Positions 1 to 11,461 of a stretch of DNA of 64,000 bases are shown one piece after another. The DNA is from Desulfobacterales bacterium (GTDB taxonomy: Bacteria > Desulfobacterota > Desulfobacteria > Desulfobacterales > JAHEIW01): assembly GCA_020348305.1 (NCBI GenBank), contig CP070746.1:3741216-3805215 (forward strand), given 5' to 3'. A program made the translations under genes and the position numbers. Position 1 is the first letter of the stretch, and the number at the start of each line of letters is the position of its first letter. The notes below the pieces were generated by a model. The model searched no databases. It was given only the letters and a program-made list of their open reading frames with translations, and was not told where the DNA came from.

Positions 1-1865
1 AAGCCTTGTACCCGATTCGGGGTGCCAGTACCATCAGCGAACAGGTCGTTCGGATGCGGCATCCGCGACCGCGCACAGTGTGGTCCCGCTGGCTGGAGGG
101 ACTCGAGGCCTTGCAGCTCGAAAAAAAATTTTCAAAGATTGACATTTTAGAATTTTATCTCAACCAGGTTCCATACACAGGGCAGCGCAGAGGAGTGGCG
201 CAAGCCTCCCGCTATTATTTCGACCGTGCTCTGGATACACTAAACCACAAAGAAATGCTGGCTCTGGTTGTCTTGGTTCGAGCGCCGAGCCGGATGGATT
301 TGCACAATGGTGCGCATGGAATCAACCAACCCATACACAGACTTGCCGACCGGCTTTCTGAGCTGAAAATAATCGATCAAAAACAATATGCTCAGATTGA
401 AACGACCGGGATTCAGATTCAAAAATCTCAGCTTACGGTTTACGCCGGCCATTTTATCCATCATCTTTACCAGCAACTATCGCCTCGTTATTTGCAAACC
501 ACGCGTCGATTGCGAACGACGTTGGATGCTGCTGTTCAGACCAAAGTCCAGAGCATTTTAAACCATCGTTTGAAAGCGCTACGGAAATACCGAGTCAAAA
601 ATGGCGCCGTATTGGTAATCGACCACCAAAGCCATGAGGTGCTCGCCTGGGTAAATGGAGGTGAAGAAATTGACGGTATTCCGGCAGGGTGGATTGATGC
701 GGTCACCACGCCCAGACAACCCGGATCCACCCTTAAACCCTTCCTTTATGCCTTGGCATTAGAAAAAGGATGGACCGCAGCGACCCTGGTGGATGATCGT
801 CCGCTGATCGAACCGGTTGGCTCTGGATTGCATTCCTATCGCAACTACAGCCGCATCCATTATGGTCCGCTGGTATTGAGAGATGCGCTTGGGAATTCTT
901 TGAATATTCCGGCAATCAGAACGATTCAATTTGTTGGTGTAGACAACTTCTTGGATTGCCTGCATGATCTGGGTTTTTTCAGCCTGCAGCAGCATCCGGA
1001 TTTTTACGGCGACGGGCTGGCCTTAGGCAACGGTGAAATAACCTTATTTGAGCTTGTGCGCGCATATGCCGCCTTGGCCGACAATGGAATATATCATCCC
1101 CTGACATTTCTGCTGGATGACATATCCGGACAGCATTATTCTCGAAATATATTTTCTCCGGCGTCGGCTTCTCTGATCGCCAATATCCTCTCGGATCCGG
1201 ATGCCCGCCAGCTTGAGTTTGGCCAAGGAAACCTGTTGCACTTGCCGGTGCAAACTGCAGTTAAAACCGGAACCTCCAGTGATTACCGGGATGCCTGGGC
1301 CATTGGTTTCAATCATCGATTTGCAGTCGGCGTCTGGATGGGTAATCTGGACCATTCGGCCATGAACGGTATTACCGGATCAAAAGGGCCGGCTTTGGTG
1401 TTGCGATCGGTATTTGCAGAGCTCAATCGTTATCGAGATACGCGGGCGCTTTATTTGAGTCCACGTTTGGTGAAAGTGAAGGTTTGCCGGAAAACCGGGC
1501 TGGTGGCAAATGATGAATGCCCCAGTTACAGTGAGTGGTTTATTCCCGGCACTGAACCCAAACGCGCTGAAACACGAGAAAAGGCCGGCCAACCAATTTG
1601 CCTGACCCGCCCGACCAACGGGCTGCAGCTGGCGATGGATCCTAGAATTCCGGACGATCGGGAAGCATTTTTATTTGCAACATCACCATTGCCATCGGGA
1701 TCAAATGTTAATTGGTATATTGATGACGAATTGATTGGGACTACATCCGTCGGTGAATACGCATGGCCGATGCAGCGCGGTACGCACATTATTAGGGCCA
1801 GAATATGGCTAAATAGTCAGCGTCATCCTGTGGCGACGCCACCGGTAAAATTAACTGTAAAATAA
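1..1865 (+). CDS. pbpC: Penicillin-binding protein 1C, C-terminal part (5' end outside window)
   Basis: Bifunctional peptidoglycan synthase that polymerises glycan strands and cross-links them in the periplasm. The reading frame is open at the left edge, so the N-terminal membrane anchor and start of the glycosyltransferase are missing. Counting from base 6, the GT51 motif GASTISEQ is at residues 6-13, the transpeptidase serine motif STLK at 241-244, SLN at 298-300 and KTGTS at 420-424. After the transpeptidase there is a small domain typical of PBP1C (roughly residues 540-619), and a Cys pair precedes it. All three penicillin-binding motifs are intact, so the transpeptidase looks active. The bactofilin gene follows 131 bases downstream on the same strand. 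PBP1C usually sits next to an alpha-2-macroglobulin gene, which would lie outside this window. Confidence 0.93.
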   Translation, partial: ALYPIRGASTISEQVVRMRHPRPRTVWSRWLEGLEALQLEKKFSKIDILEFYLNQVPYTGQRRGVAQASRYYFDRALDTLNHKEMLALVVLVRAPSRMDLHNGAHGINQPIHRLADRLSELKIIDQKQYAQIETTGIQIQKSQLTVYAGHFIHHLYQQLSPRYLQTTRRLRTTLDAAVQTKVQSILNHRLKALRKYRVKNGAVLVIDHQSHEVLAWVNGGEEIDGIPAGWIDAVTTPRQPGSTLKPFLYALALEKGWTAATLVDDRPLIEPVGSGLHSYRNYSRIHYGPLVLRDALGNSLNIPAIRTIQFVGVDNFLDCLHDLGFFSLQQHPDFYGDGLALGNGEITLFELVRAYAALADNGIYHPLTFLLDDISGQHYSRNIFSPASASLIANILSDPDARQLEFGQGNLLHLPVQTAVKTGTSSDYRDAWAIGFNHRFAVGVWMGNLDHSAMNGITGSKGPALVLRSVFAELNRYRDTRALYLSPRLVKVKVCRKTGLVANDECPSYSEWFIPGTEPKRAETREKAGQPICLTRPTNGLQLAMDPRIPDDREAFLFATSPLPSGSNVNWYIDDELIGTTSVGEYAWPMQRGTHIIRARIWLNSQRHPVATPPVKLTVK

Positions 1866-1996
1866 TCGCTAAATTTATTGGACAACTGATGTTCTGAAAA
1901 GTAAAATCTATAATGGTAAAAACCCTTGACTTATAAATAAAAATTCTTCACTTATAACGTAATATAAGAGATTCACAACCAACTAAAGGAGGCTGT

Positions 1997-2524
1997 ATGC
2001 TTAGGAAAGAAAAAAAGTTTGAAAAGGACAAAACCCCTGCTTCCAGTGAGATCACAGGGGAAGAAAAATCTTTATTGGTCTCAGGTGCTGTTGCCCGGGA
2101 TGAAAAAACAATCATCGGTGAACATATTACGATTGAAGGCCGCATTTACGGCAAGGAACACCTGGTCATTCATGGATCAATGAAGGGAACCATAGAACTG
2201 GAAAAACATAATTCTGATATAGGTACCAAAGGACGGTTTGAGGGCGAAATCCATGCGCAAAATATAAGGATCAGAGGGCAGATGAATGGGAACATTAAAA
2301 CTCAAGGCAAAGTAGAAATTTCAAAAGAGGCTGATTTTATCGGTGAGATTAAGGCGAAAAGCATTTCGATAGAGGATGGTGCTTATTTCAAAGGGGCTAT
2401 TGAGCTGGAACGAGAACCCAATCGGAAGTTAGCGGTGACAAAAAAAGAAAATACTATAAGTGCCTCTCTGCCGGATAAGGAATCAAAGGTTCTTCCGGGA
2501 ACAGAAGCCAAGAAAGGGAGTTGA
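1997..2524 (+). CDS. Bactofilin (polymer-forming cytoskeletal protein)
   Basis: Bactofilins self-assemble into non-polar filaments that scaffold cell-wall enzymes or shape structures. The central region (about residues 40-135) shows the repeating short beta-strand pattern with glycine every few residues (GRIYG, GSMKGTIE, GRFEGEIHA, GQMNGNI, ADFIGEIKA, AYFKGAIE) that forms the right-handed beta-helix of the family. The N-terminus (about 35 residues) and C-terminus (about 35 residues) are charged and disordered, as is usual. A strong ribosome site AAAGGAGG lies just before the ATG. It sits directly after a peptidoglycan synthase and is followed within three bases by a methyltransferase-like gene, so a wall-related role is likely. 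The family call is secure; the cellular role is inferred. Confidence 0.93.
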   Translation: MLRKEKKFEKDKTPASSEITGEEKSLLVSGAVARDEKTIIGEHITIEGRIYGKEHLVIHGSMKGTIELEKHNSDIGTKGRFEGEIHAQNIRIRGQMNGNIKTQGKVEISKEADFIGEIKAKSISIEDGAYFKGAIELEREPNRKLAVTKKENTISASLPDKESKVLPGTEAKKGS

Positions 2525-2527
2525 TTT

Positions 2528-3133
2528 TTGGACAACTATACAGCTCCACTTCCTAACAACGCAAAAGCTTTATCCTATCCTGCTGAGTATACCAGCACGT
2601 TGCTGCAGCTGTTCATCGAGAATCTCGGGCAAGACAGACGGCAACAGATACTCGATATGGGACCTGTTTGTGAAGAAAACATCATGTTCTTCGCGCAGCT
2701 GGTAAAAAGGCATAATGTTTGTGACATGTTTATCCGGCTGGACCGGAGTCGACGTAAAGATTTACCCTCAAAACATTTATGGAACCATTTGGACTATCCG
2801 CACCAGAGCTTTAACGGGATTCATCTCTGGGATTTGGTTGATCATTTGAATGACAATGAGGTCAGCAAATTGATAGAATTGTGTCATTTCATGCTGAAGC
2901 CGCAGGGCATGGTAATGGCACTTACCTTTGAAGCGTATTCGACACCATCGTTAATACACTCTTTTGTTATCCAGAGAAACTACCGTATAGCCGTCCGGCC
3001 TCAATATCACTTAGATCTTCCGTGGTATTACCGCAGTAACAGAGAACTGACATTGCTGCTGGCAACATTTCGATTCGTCAAGTCTTTCCTCTATCGAAAT
3101 GGTATCAGGGAGTTCCTTTTTCAGCGGGTTTGA
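2528..3133 (+). CDS. SAM-dependent methyltransferase-fold protein, substrate unknown
   Basis: A 201-residue protein resembling class I methyltransferases. The segment QQILDMGP (about residues 39-46) is in the position of the SAM-binding motif I but lacks the usual run of glycines. Further on, a strand-helix-strand region with MLKPQGMVMALTF (about residues 122-134) matches the post-motif region of the fold. The start is TTG, chosen because AAAGGGAG lies 7-8 bases upstream and the gene begins three bases after the bactofilin stop, which implies translational linkage. The degenerate glycine motif leaves open that it no longer binds SAM. Substrate cannot be told from the sequence; the tight coupling to the bactofilin suggests a joint role at the envelope. 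Confidence 0.7.
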   Translation: MDNYTAPLPNNAKALSYPAEYTSTLLQLFIENLGQDRRQQILDMGPVCEENIMFFAQLVKRHNVCDMFIRLDRSRRKDLPSKHLWNHLDYPHQSFNGIHLWDLVDHLNDNEVSKLIELCHFMLKPQGMVMALTFEAYSTPSLIHSFVIQRNYRIAVRPQYHLDLPWYYRSNRELTLLLATFRFVKSFLYRNGIREFLFQRV

Positions 3134-3265
3134 ATTTTCCCGGCGTCATAGCCGACTCCAATTCAATATACCACCAATTCATTATCTCTCAACAAAATTA
3201 ATACCATTGCCCTTGAGTGAATATTTTTCGGTCCAATTCGTGTGGTAACATGTTTATTTAAGAGA

Positions 3266-5797
3266 TTATGGCTTTATAATCTGATTCTTTAGCATCTCGG
3301 GCCCAAACGGTTTAAAAACGACTAATAATTGGGGCAGAACCGTCAGTGCGGCAATTAAGGCGATGAACATGGCCAATCCTGTCAGCAGACCGAAATAGAT
3401 ACTGGGGATGAAATTGGAAAGTGCCAAGATTGAGAAACCAATGATGATCGTTAATGACGTATAATACAGAGCATAGCCGATGCTTGTGTGACATTGATGA
3501 ATGGTTTTTATATAATTCCCGACAACATTAAACTCATGTTTGAATCGATAAATATAGTGAATCGTGTTATCGACACCGATTCCAATACTGATTGCCGCGA
3601 TGGTGATGGTCATCATGTCAAGTGCAATACTTAGCCAGCCCATTACACCCAGGACAACTCCAATGGCAAGCAGATTGGGTGTAATAGCGATCAATGCGAG
3701 TTTCAAAGACCGAAACAGAATCATAAACATGCCCATGAGGGCCAGAATGACTACACCGAGAGTCAGAATTTGCGAATTGAAAAGACTCTGCAGCATGTTG
3801 TTATACAGCAACAGCAAACCGGCTAAATGGACATGCTCTGCCTTTAAACCGAATTGGCTGGTCAGATCATGGCGTATTTTTTTCAGCAGTGCATTGCGTT
3901 TCAATGTTTTTTCGGAATCCTTGACACGAATTGAGAAACGAAGCTGATTATATTGCGGCGAAACATAAGGTTTGATCAACATACGCTTAAATCTATCAGG
4001 CAACTCGCTATGCAGCATGGCTAGTTGAAAATTGTCTAACGGTTTGCCGTTATTCAACTTATCAGCAATCTTCATCATCGTTCCCAGTGACAGGATTTTT
4101 CCTGTTTCCGGTAAGCTATCAAGATAATCATGAATCTTCGTCACCAATTCCATCTTGGCAGCGGTAAACCAGTATTTTTCATCATCTTCCGGTTCATCGA
4201 ATTCATCAAACTCGTCAAATGCATCGTCTTTTTCCACATTCTTTTTGGCGTTAACGACTGGTGCTGATATTTCGGGCATATCAATTTCAATGATGACATC
4301 CAGCGGCGTGGTGCCCCCCAGATTCTGATCGATGACTTTCATGCCTTGGTGGATTTCGGTTGTGTCTTTGAAGTAATTAATAAAACTGTTTTCAACAGAA
4401 AGTCTGGCAATTCCGAAGGCACTGATGATAAAAACAATAACGCTTATGGCCAGTATCATGTTGCCATGGGTTTCCGTGAAACTGGCTAAAAACGATGTCA
4501 ACGAGAACTGCGAGTCAGATTTAATCTTAGAAGTTTCTTTGCTCAGCAGTATCAGGCCAGTGGGAAAGATTAAAAATGTCAATAACAGCGAAACGATGAT
4601 TCCTGCACTCATCATCCACCCAAAGGTTTTGACAGGCAGGATGTTGCAGAAAAGCAGTGAACCAAATCCGGCAATTGTCGTTAGTGCGGCATACAGGCAT
4701 GGCGTCAGCTTCAAACGGACTGCATCGAGGATAAGCTGTCGTTGTTCAGTTTCAGGATTTTGGGATAAAAGCTCCCTGTAGCGCACAATCAAATGGATCG
4801 TAATGGCCATGGTGATGATAAGTTGCAGAGATATGAAATTGGAAGAAATAACCGTTACCTGCCAGCCAAATGTACCCAAAAGTCCCATCATGGAAATTGC
4901 GGAAAATGTACAGCAGATCATCGGTAGCAGAATCCAGCGCTTCTTTTTAAAAATAATGCCTAAAATGATTACCAGAAAAAATGGAACACCTAAACCAAAT
5001 GTTTTTAAATCGCTCTTAATGAAGCGGATCAGATCATCTGCGACCATACTGATTCCGCCCAAAAAAAGTTCAGCGTCCGAACGGTGCTTCTCCATGATTG
5101 CACGGATCGCAGCAATATCCTGATGCCGGATCTTCTTCCTCCTATCGCGGTGCTGTTGTAATTCTTTGTTGACTCTATTGAATTCAGCCTGCTCTGATTC
5201 AGTAAGCGGGGCATTGGTCTTTTTTTCCCGAAAATGGTCGCTGCGGGCTAATAATTCCTGATAAACCTTATCCGTCCGGAATCTGATCTGAAGGGCAGTC
5301 GTTTTAAGATCCGGGCTGACCAGCAGGTTTTTATAAAGGGGGCTGGTTCTGAACTCAATCCTGGCCAACTTTCGATCAACTGTTGGCGACTCGATCGTAT
5401 TGATATTGGACACCATTTCCTTAAGCGGCAAAGGTGGGCTTGCCAGCAGAGGGGCATCAAGTATTGAAACTACCGATGATACCCTTTCCAACTGTAATAG
5501 TTCATCCCGCAGTCGGACTATCTTTTTCAAAGTCTTATCTGAGAACAAATCGTTTTTAGGCATATAGGTTATTAATAAATAATCATGCCCCCCATAGCGT
5601 GATTTGATCAGTCGCGAATATTGTAAGTCTTCATCAGTTTCGAGAATTAATGTTTCCGCTGATGCATCAAGCTTAAAGTCCTTTGCCTGATAGCCAAGCA
5701 AAGAAACCGCTGCCAGCAAACAAAGTATGGTGATTCCCGGCCGCTTAAGGATGACCTTGTCGTAAAAAGGTATTATCAAAGCATGTAGCGTTTTCAT
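3266..5797 (-). CDS. RND/MMPL-family lipid-type exporter (HpnN-like)
   Basis: An 843-residue inner-membrane protein with the two-fold RND architecture: one helix near residues 20-36, a periplasmic domain to about 260, a helix block at roughly 265-425, a second periplasmic domain, and a second helix block from about 670 to the end. This length and layout match MMPL/HpnN-type exporters that move hydrophobic lipids such as hopanoids, not the longer drug-efflux RND pumps. An unusual acidic stretch of alternating Asp/Glu/Phe (DEFDEFDE) lies in the second periplasmic domain near residues 523-535. The MlaC-like gene lies immediately upstream (28 bases) on the same strand, so the two probably act together in lipid transfer toward the outer membrane. 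No hopanoid synthesis gene is visible, so the cargo is unknown. Confidence 0.85.
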   Translation of the reverse strand: MKTLHALIIPFYDKVILKRPGITILCLLAAVSLLGYQAKDFKLDASAETLILETDEDLQYSRLIKSRYGGHDYLLITYMPKNDLFSDKTLKKIVRLRDELLQLERVSSVVSILDAPLLASPPLPLKEMVSNINTIESPTVDRKLARIEFRTSPLYKNLLVSPDLKTTALQIRFRTDKVYQELLARSDHFREKKTNAPLTESEQAEFNRVNKELQQHRDRRKKIRHQDIAAIRAIMEKHRSDAELFLGGISMVADDLIRFIKSDLKTFGLGVPFFLVIILGIIFKKKRWILLPMICCTFSAISMMGLLGTFGWQVTVISSNFISLQLIITMAITIHLIVRYRELLSQNPETEQRQLILDAVRLKLTPCLYAALTTIAGFGSLLFCNILPVKTFGWMMSAGIIVSLLLTFLIFPTGLILLSKETSKIKSDSQFSLTSFLASFTETHGNMILAISVIVFIISAFGIARLSVENSFINYFKDTTEIHQGMKVIDQNLGGTTPLDVIIEIDMPEISAPVVNAKKNVEKDDAFDEFDEFDEPEDDEKYWFTAAKMELVTKIHDYLDSLPETGKILSLGTMMKIADKLNNGKPLDNFQLAMLHSELPDRFKRMLIKPYVSPQYNQLRFSIRVKDSEKTLKRNALLKKIRHDLTSQFGLKAEHVHLAGLLLLYNNMLQSLFNSQILTLGVVILALMGMFMILFRSLKLALIAITPNLLAIGVVLGVMGWLSIALDMMTITIAAISIGIGVDNTIHYIYRFKHEFNVVGNYIKTIHQCHTSIGYALYYTSLTIIIGFSILALSNFIPSIYFGLLTGLAMFIALIAALTVLPQLLVVFKPFGPEMLKNQIIKP

Positions 5798-5824
5798 ATT
5801 GTGGCTCGCGGCAGAAAAGTGAAT

Positions 5825-6409
5825 CTATTGGTTGGCAACAGAATTTTCTAGTTTTAGCAGAAGATCCTCAATGGTCCCGGTTTGCAGTATCTGGATAAAT
5901 TGAGATCGGTAGCTTCGGATAAGGCTGACGCCCTGAATTTCAATATCATAGATTTTCCAGTCGTTTTCTGATTTATAAAGCTTGTATAAAATTGATGTCT
6001 TTTTGTCCAATGAGATCAAATAAGTTGGGATTTGAATTTTTTTCTTACTCAGGATAGGCGATTTATACATGATTTTTTCGTTTGTATAGAGAGTCAATTT
6101 CTGGAGATATGAACTCTTCAGGAGTTCAGTAAAAAGCTCGGTAAATTTTTCTTTGTTTTGCGTGGTTAGCTTGGGCCAGTATTTTCTTCCTAAAGTTAAC
6201 TTGGCCATTAGCGAAAAATCGAACATTGGCGACATGATTTCGTCTATTTCATTGGACTTTACCTGAAGTGCAGCATTTTTTTTCTGTAAAACTGTGATCG
6301 CCGCGTTAAGTTTGCTTTTTAATAATTTTTCAGCAGCAATTTTATCATCTGCCATGACTGACTGGCTTAAAATGAGCACGCTTAAAACAGCATAAGATAA
6401 TATTTTCAT
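5825..6409 (-). CDS. MlaC/Ttg2D-family periplasmic phospholipid-binding protein
   Basis: A 194-residue exported protein of the MlaC family, which carries phospholipid between inner- and outer-membrane complexes. I place the start at the ATG giving MKILSYAVL, because a signal peptide of about 20 residues ending VMA then begins at residue 1; an in-frame ATG 30 bases upstream would put ten polar residues in front of it. The family core is visible in DFSLMAKLTLGRKYW and in the later DWKIYDIEIQGVSLI segment, close to the classic MlaC wording. It is paired with the RND exporter gene just downstream rather than with an MlaFEDB ABC importer, which is not in the window. The pairing suggests carrier-to-exporter handover; direction of lipid flow is not known. 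Confidence 0.85.
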   Translation of the reverse strand: MKILSYAVLSVLILSQSVMADDKIAAEKLLKSKLNAAITVLQKKNAALQVKSNEIDEIMSPMFDFSLMAKLTLGRKYWPKLTTQNKEKFTELFTELLKSSYLQKLTLYTNEKIMYKSPILSKKKIQIPTYLISLDKKTSILYKLYKSENDWKIYDIEIQGVSLIRSYRSQFIQILQTGTIEDLLLKLENSVANQ

Positions 6410-6655
6410 ATTGATTCCTTTTGTTGAGTCAATATACATGAGAGACTGGCCGGGGTCAAATCCATATTAAATCGCACGTGATGGGCAATCATATTAAAGA
6501 ACTACAACTATTTTGGATTCACGTCGAACTGCGCCAAATCTGGCGTTTTTGAGATTTAGCATTTTATTAAATTCGCAGTTATGATATGGTATTTTTTGTT
6601 GGGTTAAGCGAGTTTTGTTGATTGAAAAGTGTGGGTTGAAGAAAGGAGGACCGTT

Positions 6656-7111
6656 TTGAGCCAAAGACGAAGATTGTTTATCTATTGTTTAACCCTATCA
6701 GCGGCATCAATTCTGGCGAGCTGTGCAGCGCCCGAATCTAAACCGATACCCGCTTTGGCTAAATATATTGAAGTAGATTTTAGCAAGTTTACAAAAGAGC
6801 TTTTTTTCGATGAGTATAATGAGCAATATGTAAAGCTCGATTGTATCTACAAAGGGACTGGAATAAAGCCGGTGGGTGGATTGCCAGCCGACCAATATTT
6901 AAATTTATCGGTCGGTTCTCCCACTGAGGAATATGCGGACCGAATTACGGTTGTAATTCCTAAGAATATCGCCGGAATTGTTTCATCACTGAACTATTCA
7001 GGTAAAATTAGAATATATGGTCAAGCACGTGCAATAACTGTGACTTACTCTGATACGGGTGTAAAAAAGGAAAAGCTATTTATTGTGGCAGATTATATCG
7101 AAAAATTATAG
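6656..7111 (+). CDS. Putative lipoprotein, function unknown
   Basis: A 151-residue protein with a lipoprotein signal: RRR near the N-terminus, a hydrophobic stretch, and the lipobox LASC with the lipidated cysteine at residue 23. I chose the TTG start because the ribosome site AAAGGAGG ends five bases before it; a GTG 27 bases further upstream has no such site. The mature part is a compact beta-rich domain with no catalytic motif I recognise; the pattern of strand and RIYGQARAITVTY resembles small OB-fold-like exported domains, but this is only an impression. It stands alone between the mlaC-like gene (divergent) and the palindrome at 7120-7146. No function is assigned. Confidence 0.72.
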   Translation: MSQRRRLFIYCLTLSAASILASCAAPESKPIPALAKYIEVDFSKFTKELFFDEYNEQYVKLDCIYKGTGIKPVGGLPADQYLNLSVGSPTEEYADRITVVIPKNIAGIVSSLNYSGKIRIYGQARAITVTYSDTGVKKEKLFIVADYIEKL

Positions 7112-7119
7112 CTTAAACC

Positions 7120-7146
7120 CTAATTGAGAGATTTTCGATCAATTAG
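7120..7146. repeat. Copy of the CTAATTGA/TCAATTAG palindrome family
   Basis: CTAATTGA and TCAATTAG face each other across an 11-base loop, nine bases after the stop of the lipoprotein gene. The arms match the palindromes at 13183-13208, 31526-31546 and 63407-63432. There is no T-run, so it is not a standard terminator. Confidence 0.65.
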
Positions 7147-7175
7147 TTGTTCTACGTTGTCAGGGGTACATAGGT

Positions 7176-7439
7176 TCACTCCCTTTCATAATCAAGATCA
7201 AGTTCGATCAAAACCGTATCGAATTTGTCAATCGCTCGCAGATAATCGACTTTTTCAAAAGACATTTCAGATACAACAGTGCCTTGGTCATGGACGATGT
7301 ACGCCCATTTTTGGCTGTCGTTGACAATAAGGTGAGAGTAGGAGAAAGCAGAATAGCGGATATGCCTTAGACTAAAGCCATTAATACAGCTCATTAGATA
7401 ATCAAGCTTTTCCCATACGGTGCTCCGAATATGTTTCAT
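7176..7439 (-). CDS. Small hypothetical protein
   Basis: An 87-residue reading frame with protein-like composition: mixed hydrophobic strands with conserved-looking aromatic and acidic residues (KWAYIVHDQGTVVSEMSF, residues 44-61). There is no signal peptide, no membrane segment and no recognisable motif. No clear ribosome site precedes the ATG, which lowers confidence. It lies alone in a 570-base gap between two plus-strand exported-protein genes; the remaining upstream stretch to 7670 is AT-rich and shows no other gene. It could be a genuine small cytoplasmic protein or a chance frame. Confidence 0.4.
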   Translation of the reverse strand: MKHIRSTVWEKLDYLMSCINGFSLRHIRYSAFSYSHLIVNDSQKWAYIVHDQGTVVSEMSFEKVDYLRAIDKFDTVLIELDLDYERE

Positions 7440-7683
7440 CGGCTAAAAATGATCTATCTGGTGGAAATTTTGTTTTCCTCTTTTATTACCACTTTTAAAT
7501 CATATTGACCGCAGGATATCAAACCAAAATTTTGATTTTTTGATAATTCTTCGGCCGCTGGATAAAACCATTCTTTCACACTTGAAAAAGCGAAAATTTA
7601 TTGATAAAAAAATTTGATTTCCCTAATAAAATAATTAGCATCCTGAGATGAATATTTTAAACACGGTATGAAGGAGGTGGAAC

Positions 7684-8184
7684 ATGAAATTAACCCTATA
7701 TATTATTACTGCATTGGTTCTTTCAGCGTTCCTTGCCGGATCTGTGAATGCCGGAGATTTTATCGTCTATCCTGCTCAAGGTCAGAGTCAAGATCAAATG
7801 GAAAAGGATAAATTCGAGTGTTATTCCTGGGCCAAAAACCAAACCGGCTTCGATCCCATGAAAACACCTACGGCTTCAAAGCCCCCGCCTCCTAAAGAGA
7901 AGGTAACAGGGGGCGCTGGTAAAGGAGCCGTTGGCGGAGGCTTGCTCGGAGCCGGTATTGGGGCAATTGCCGGCGGTAAAAAAGGTGCCGGAAGAGGAGC
8001 ACTCATTGGTGCCGGCAGTGGTGCCGTGGTCGGTGGTATGCGAAGATCGGATCAAAAGAGGCGCGAAGATCAGAGGCGCCAGCAATGGGAACAAGAGGAG
8101 ACCCAAAAGTATGCGAGTGGACGCAACCAATACGACCGCGCGTACAGTGCCTGCCTTGAAGGTCGCGGATATAGCGTGAAATGA
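7684..8184 (+). CDS. Exported glycine-zipper protein
   Basis: A 166-residue exported protein with a signal peptide of about 23 residues (cleavage near VNA-GD), a conserved front part with KDKFECYSWAKNQTGFDP (two-helix Cys region), a proline/lysine linker, and a glycine-zipper hairpin at about residues 76-120 made of GxxxG repeats (GAGKGAVGGG, GAGIGAIAGG, GAGRGALIGAG). The C-terminal region is a charged helix followed by a second conserved Cys segment. Proteins of this layout are outer-membrane or periplasmic with unknown function in proteobacteria. The ribosome site AAGGAGG is close to ideal. A second glycine-zipper protein occurs at 21585-22022 with a similar Cys-containing end, so the two are probably distant relatives. 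Confidence 0.85.
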   Translation: MKLTLYIITALVLSAFLAGSVNAGDFIVYPAQGQSQDQMEKDKFECYSWAKNQTGFDPMKTPTASKPPPPKEKVTGGAGKGAVGGGLLGAGIGAIAGGKKGAGRGALIGAGSGAVVGGMRRSDQKRREDQRRQQWEQEETQKYASGRNQYDRAYSACLEGRGYSVK

Positions 8185-8248
8185 TTCAGAGGACGGATAA
8201 CAGAGGACAGAGGTCAGAGGACAGATAAGAGAGGGCGGAGGTTAGAGT
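8185..8248. repeat. Degenerate word repeat (CAGAGGACAGA type)
   Basis: The bases right after the glycine-zipper gene are a degenerate run of words such as AGAGGACGGATA, CAGAGGACAGAGGTC and AGAGGACAGATAAG. It is one of several arrays in this window in which a 6-10 base word is repeated with errors between genes. No coding potential is seen in it. Confidence 0.6.
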
Positions 8249-8281
8249 ATAAATTAGCTTCTAAATTTAAAGGAGATAGCC

Positions 8282-8716
8282 GTGAAGAGTTTAAAACTAC
8301 TTGGTTTGATTGCGTTTATCATTTGTATTTTTTCCCTAACAGCTTTAGCCGGAGATTTTGACGGCTCACGGTCCCTGCTATGTGCAACGATGGATGTTGT
8401 CGAATGCGTTCCCGGAGGAAAGTGTCAAAGGGTAACCCACGACAGCATCAATGCCCCAAAATTTGTAATAATCAACTTTAAGGAAAATAGCATGAGCATC
8501 CCGGGGGCCTCTAAAAACAGACCTCCCAGCAAGATCGAGCGAACCGAGAGCGTTGATGGCAAGCTCATTTTGCAAGGTGCCGAAGATGGAATTGAGGGTG
8601 TGAGAGACGGCTTGGGTTGGACCATTGCCATCTCGGAAGAAACAGGCGATATGGTACTTTCCGCTTCCGGCGACCAGGTGGGATTTGTCGTCTTCGGTGC
8701 TTGTACGCCTCAATAA
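8282..8716 (+). CDS. Exported hypothetical protein
   Basis: A 144-residue protein beginning with GTG and preceded by AAAGGAGAT. Residues 1-23 form a signal peptide (MKSLKLLGLIAF...LTALA) with cleavage likely before GDFDG. The mature domain contains three cysteines (near residues 34, 42 and 47) and a fourth close to the end, and ends in a beta-rich segment DGLGWTIAISEETGDMVLSASGDQVGFVVFG. That organisation suggests a disulfide-stabilised periplasmic domain. I do not recognise the family. It follows the glycine-zipper gene by 97 bases and may be co-transcribed with it. Confidence 0.75.
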   Translation: MKSLKLLGLIAFIICIFSLTALAGDFDGSRSLLCATMDVVECVPGGKCQRVTHDSINAPKFVIINFKENSMSIPGASKNRPPSKIERTESVDGKLILQGAEDGIEGVRDGLGWTIAISEETGDMVLSASGDQVGFVVFGACTPQ

Positions 8717-10102
<1,386 letters not shown>

Positions 10103-10108
10103 AAGTGA

Positions 10109-11449
<1,341 letters not shown>

Positions 11450-11461
11450 ATGGAGTCGGAT

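Noticed and set aside
7124..7324. 66-residue plus-strand reading frame
   Set aside because: Overlaps the more protein-like minus-strand frame at 7176-7439 and has no ribosome site.
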